Of a DNA stretch of 64,000 bases, positions 63,178 to 64,000 are shown piece by piece (the first letter of the stretch is position 1; every line of letters starts with the position of its first letter). The stretch is from Brevibacterium sp. CCUG 69071 (GTDB lineage Bacteria; Actinomycetota; Actinomycetes; Actinomycetales; Brevibacteriaceae), in NCBI RefSeq assembly GCF_021023135.1, contig NZ_PGFV01000005.1:186001-250000 (forward strand). Direction: 5' to 3'. The translations under genes were made by a program, and so were the position numbers. The notes under the pieces are model-generated. The model did no database searches and was not told where the DNA came from. It saw only the letters and a list, made by a program, of their open reading frames with translations.

Positions 63178-63206
63178 GCCTATTGTCGTTTCCGTTTCGA
63201 GTTACT

Positions 63207-63443
63207 TCAGTGAAGCGCGAAGTCGAGGACCTGTTTCTCGCCCAGGTGATTTTCCCAGGTCACTTGCAGCTGACCTGTTTTCCTCTCCGGGGGTGGAGCT
63301 AGTTCGAACTGGACGTGTTGGCCCGGTATCAGTTCGGGCACGCTGATGTCGCTGTGCACGTCACCGGTGATTGCGACGTGGTACGCGGCGGTGTCGCCAT
63401 TGCGGAGGGTGCACTCGTCTTGGCTTTGTTGAATCAGTTCCAT
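63207..63443 (-). CDS. Small hypothetical protein (78 aa)
   Basis: A 78-residue soluble protein starting MELIQQSQDECTLRNGDTAAYHVAITGDV, with alternating hydrophobic residues (VPELIPGQHVQFELAPPP, GQLQVTWENHLGEKQVLDF) that suggest a small all-beta fold. No family recognised. The start is fixed by AGGAG seven bases upstream of ATG 63443. A GGTATACTTC promoter core lies 29 bp upstream, the same sequence found before the next small gene, and a hairpin follows. Confidence 0.65.
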   Translation of the reverse strand: MELIQQSQDECTLRNGDTAAYHVAITGDVHSDISVPELIPGQHVQFELAPPPERKTGQLQVTWENHLGEKQVLDFALH

Positions 63444-63471
63444 GATTCGCTCCTGCGGTTGGCTGGGCACC

Positions 63472-63481
63472 GAAGTATACC
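63472..63481 (-). promoter_or_regulatory. Extended -10 promoter core, copy 1
   Basis: On the minus strand GGTATACTTC holds a TATACT -10 hexamer (63474-63479), 30 bases before the start codon of the 78-residue protein. The identical 10 bases occur at 63725-63734. No good -35 is visible. Confidence 0.45.
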
Positions 63482-63517
63482 GGGCGCTACTGGGGAATTC
63501 TCAGAGCGGCGTGGGGA

Positions 63518-63688
63518 CTACCTAGCACTGTCGGAAGGTGCAATGGTGTGGTCCCATGGGTGATATTCCTGGTCTCCTTCTGTCCTGCGAGAGCGCGACC
63601 AGGTGACGATGGTTGCAATCCCAGCACCCACGACCGCTGCGACAGTAAGAGTTAAAGCCATTTTGATCAAATCGCGAGGAATTGACAT
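63518..63688 (-). CDS. Small single-span membrane protein (56 aa)
   Basis: A 56-residue protein: MSIPRDLIKMA, a membrane helix (about residues 9-30, LTLTVAAVVGAGIATIV), then a basic SRSRR and a polar tail with EYHPWDHT. ATG at 63688 follows AGAAGGTGG; the frame stays open upstream but without features. No family recognised. A promoter core and a 20-bp palindrome lie 39-65 bp upstream. Confidence 0.55.
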   Translation of the reverse strand: MSIPRDLIKMALTLTVAAVVGAGIATIVTWSRSRRTEGDQEYHPWDHTIAPSDSAR

Positions 63689-63724
63689 AGGTAACCACCT
63701 TCTAGCATCGTCGGCATAGCAATT

Positions 63725-63734
63725 GAAGTATACC
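63725..63734 (-). promoter_or_regulatory. Extended -10 promoter core, copy 2
   Basis: GGTATACTTC on the minus strand, with TATACT at 63727-63732, 38 bases before the start of the 56-residue membrane protein. Identical to copy 1 at 63472-63481. Confidence 0.45.
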
Positions 63735-63753
63735 GTCGATGCTCGCATCGACG
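63734..63753. promoter_or_regulatory. 20-bp palindrome in the spacer of a promoter
   Basis: CGTCGATGC and its complement (63734-63742, 63745-63753) are separated by two bases and lie immediately upstream of the TATACT box, where the -35 spacer should be. It is a plausible repressor operator. Confidence 0.45.
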
Positions 63754-63897
63754 GGTTGGCCTCGCTTCACGGTTGAGCCCTCTGCCGCGTCACTGCCTCG
63801 GTCAATATTAGACCGCATGATCGGGTCCAGTGACGTCTGCAGTGGAACGTGGCGCGAATGGCAGAAGATCCTAAACCAGGAACCTGCCCGTAGCTCG

Positions 63898-64000
63898 TTA
63901 CGTCATCGCCCACCCGTCCCGGTGCGTGCTCGCGTCCAGCGGGCTGGTGTCGGCGAGGTCGGCGACTCTCCGTTGCCCGATCGGTCCCGGCCCTCGCCGG
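63898..64000 (-). CDS. Possible 3' end of a gene running in from beyond the window
   Basis: The last 34 codons of an open minus-strand frame ending with TAA at 63898-63900. It reads GPIGQRRVADLADTSPLDAS then THRDGWAMT, with very GC-rich third positions like the real genes here. Too short to assign a family; it may be chance. Confidence 0.35.
   Translation of the reverse strand, partial: RRGPGPIGQRRVADLADTSPLDASTHRDGWAMT

Overview
The window is high-GC chromosomal DNA of a Gram-positive actinobacterium. Lsr2, the lysS-lsr2 linkage, the ftsH-folE-folP-folBK-DUF3180 run, MT0933-like and DUF2520/DUF3180/DUF2342-type proteins and a DtxR-like box all point there. The overall set (Micrococcales-like, separate mcc/ivd leucine genes, Tat-exported PhoX) would fit Brevibacterium or a close relative, but the genus is an inference. 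No rRNA, complete tRNA or CRISPR array was seen.

Layout. 1-7.2 kb: a partial ALDH7 lysine-catabolic dehydrogenase, small membrane proteins, map, radA, a VOC protein, an anchored surface protein, mutY and argA. 7.3-12.5 kb: clpC, then lsr2, a small membrane protein and lysS. 12.6-21.6 kb: a tightly packed minus-strand block (DUF2520 protein, two PH-domain membrane proteins, DUF3180, folB-folK fusion, folP, folE, ftsH, hpt). This block normally continues into tilS, a DUF2342 zinc metalloprotease, dacB and divergent ppa (24.3-28.4 kb). Here a divergent transporter/cytosine-deaminase-like pair (21.7-24.3 kb) sits between hpt and tilS.

28.6-39.7 kb: an iron-box VOC protein, a Tat-exported and apparently sortase-anchored PhoX phosphatase behind a PHO-box-like repeat, a CPBP protease, a large RND permease, an MFS exporter, a nitroreductase and msrA. 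39.7-57.5 kb: def, citE-like and MaoC genes, a histidine phosphatase, ArsR plus a nonsense-broken SRPBCC gene, a HAD phosphatase, a frameshifted AbiEi/DUF559-type gene between two copies of a ~100-bp hairpin repeat, cls, an acyl-CoA dehydrogenase, the two methylcrotonyl-CoA carboxylase subunits with a TetR regulator, a quinone oxidoreductase, and fadB-fadA. The citE, MaoC, acyl-CoA dehydrogenase and carboxylase genes keep the order of the mycobacterial leucine/itaconate operon but are split by about 5.7 kb of other DNA.

57.8-64 kb: a secreted lysine-rich protein, two membrane proteins (one DUF4396 behind a CsoR-like operator) and a HemD-like protein. From 60.3 kb a decayed accessory region begins, marked by a tRNA-Thr-like 3' fragment. 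It holds a polysaccharide-deacetylase remnant, an MT0933-like antitoxin followed by a P-loop kinase (candidate toxin-antitoxin pair), an HxlR regulator with an in-frame stop next to an intact 4-oxalocrotonate tautomerase, and small genes with a shared promoter core.

Many long open frames antisense to real genes occur here because of the high GC content and were left out.
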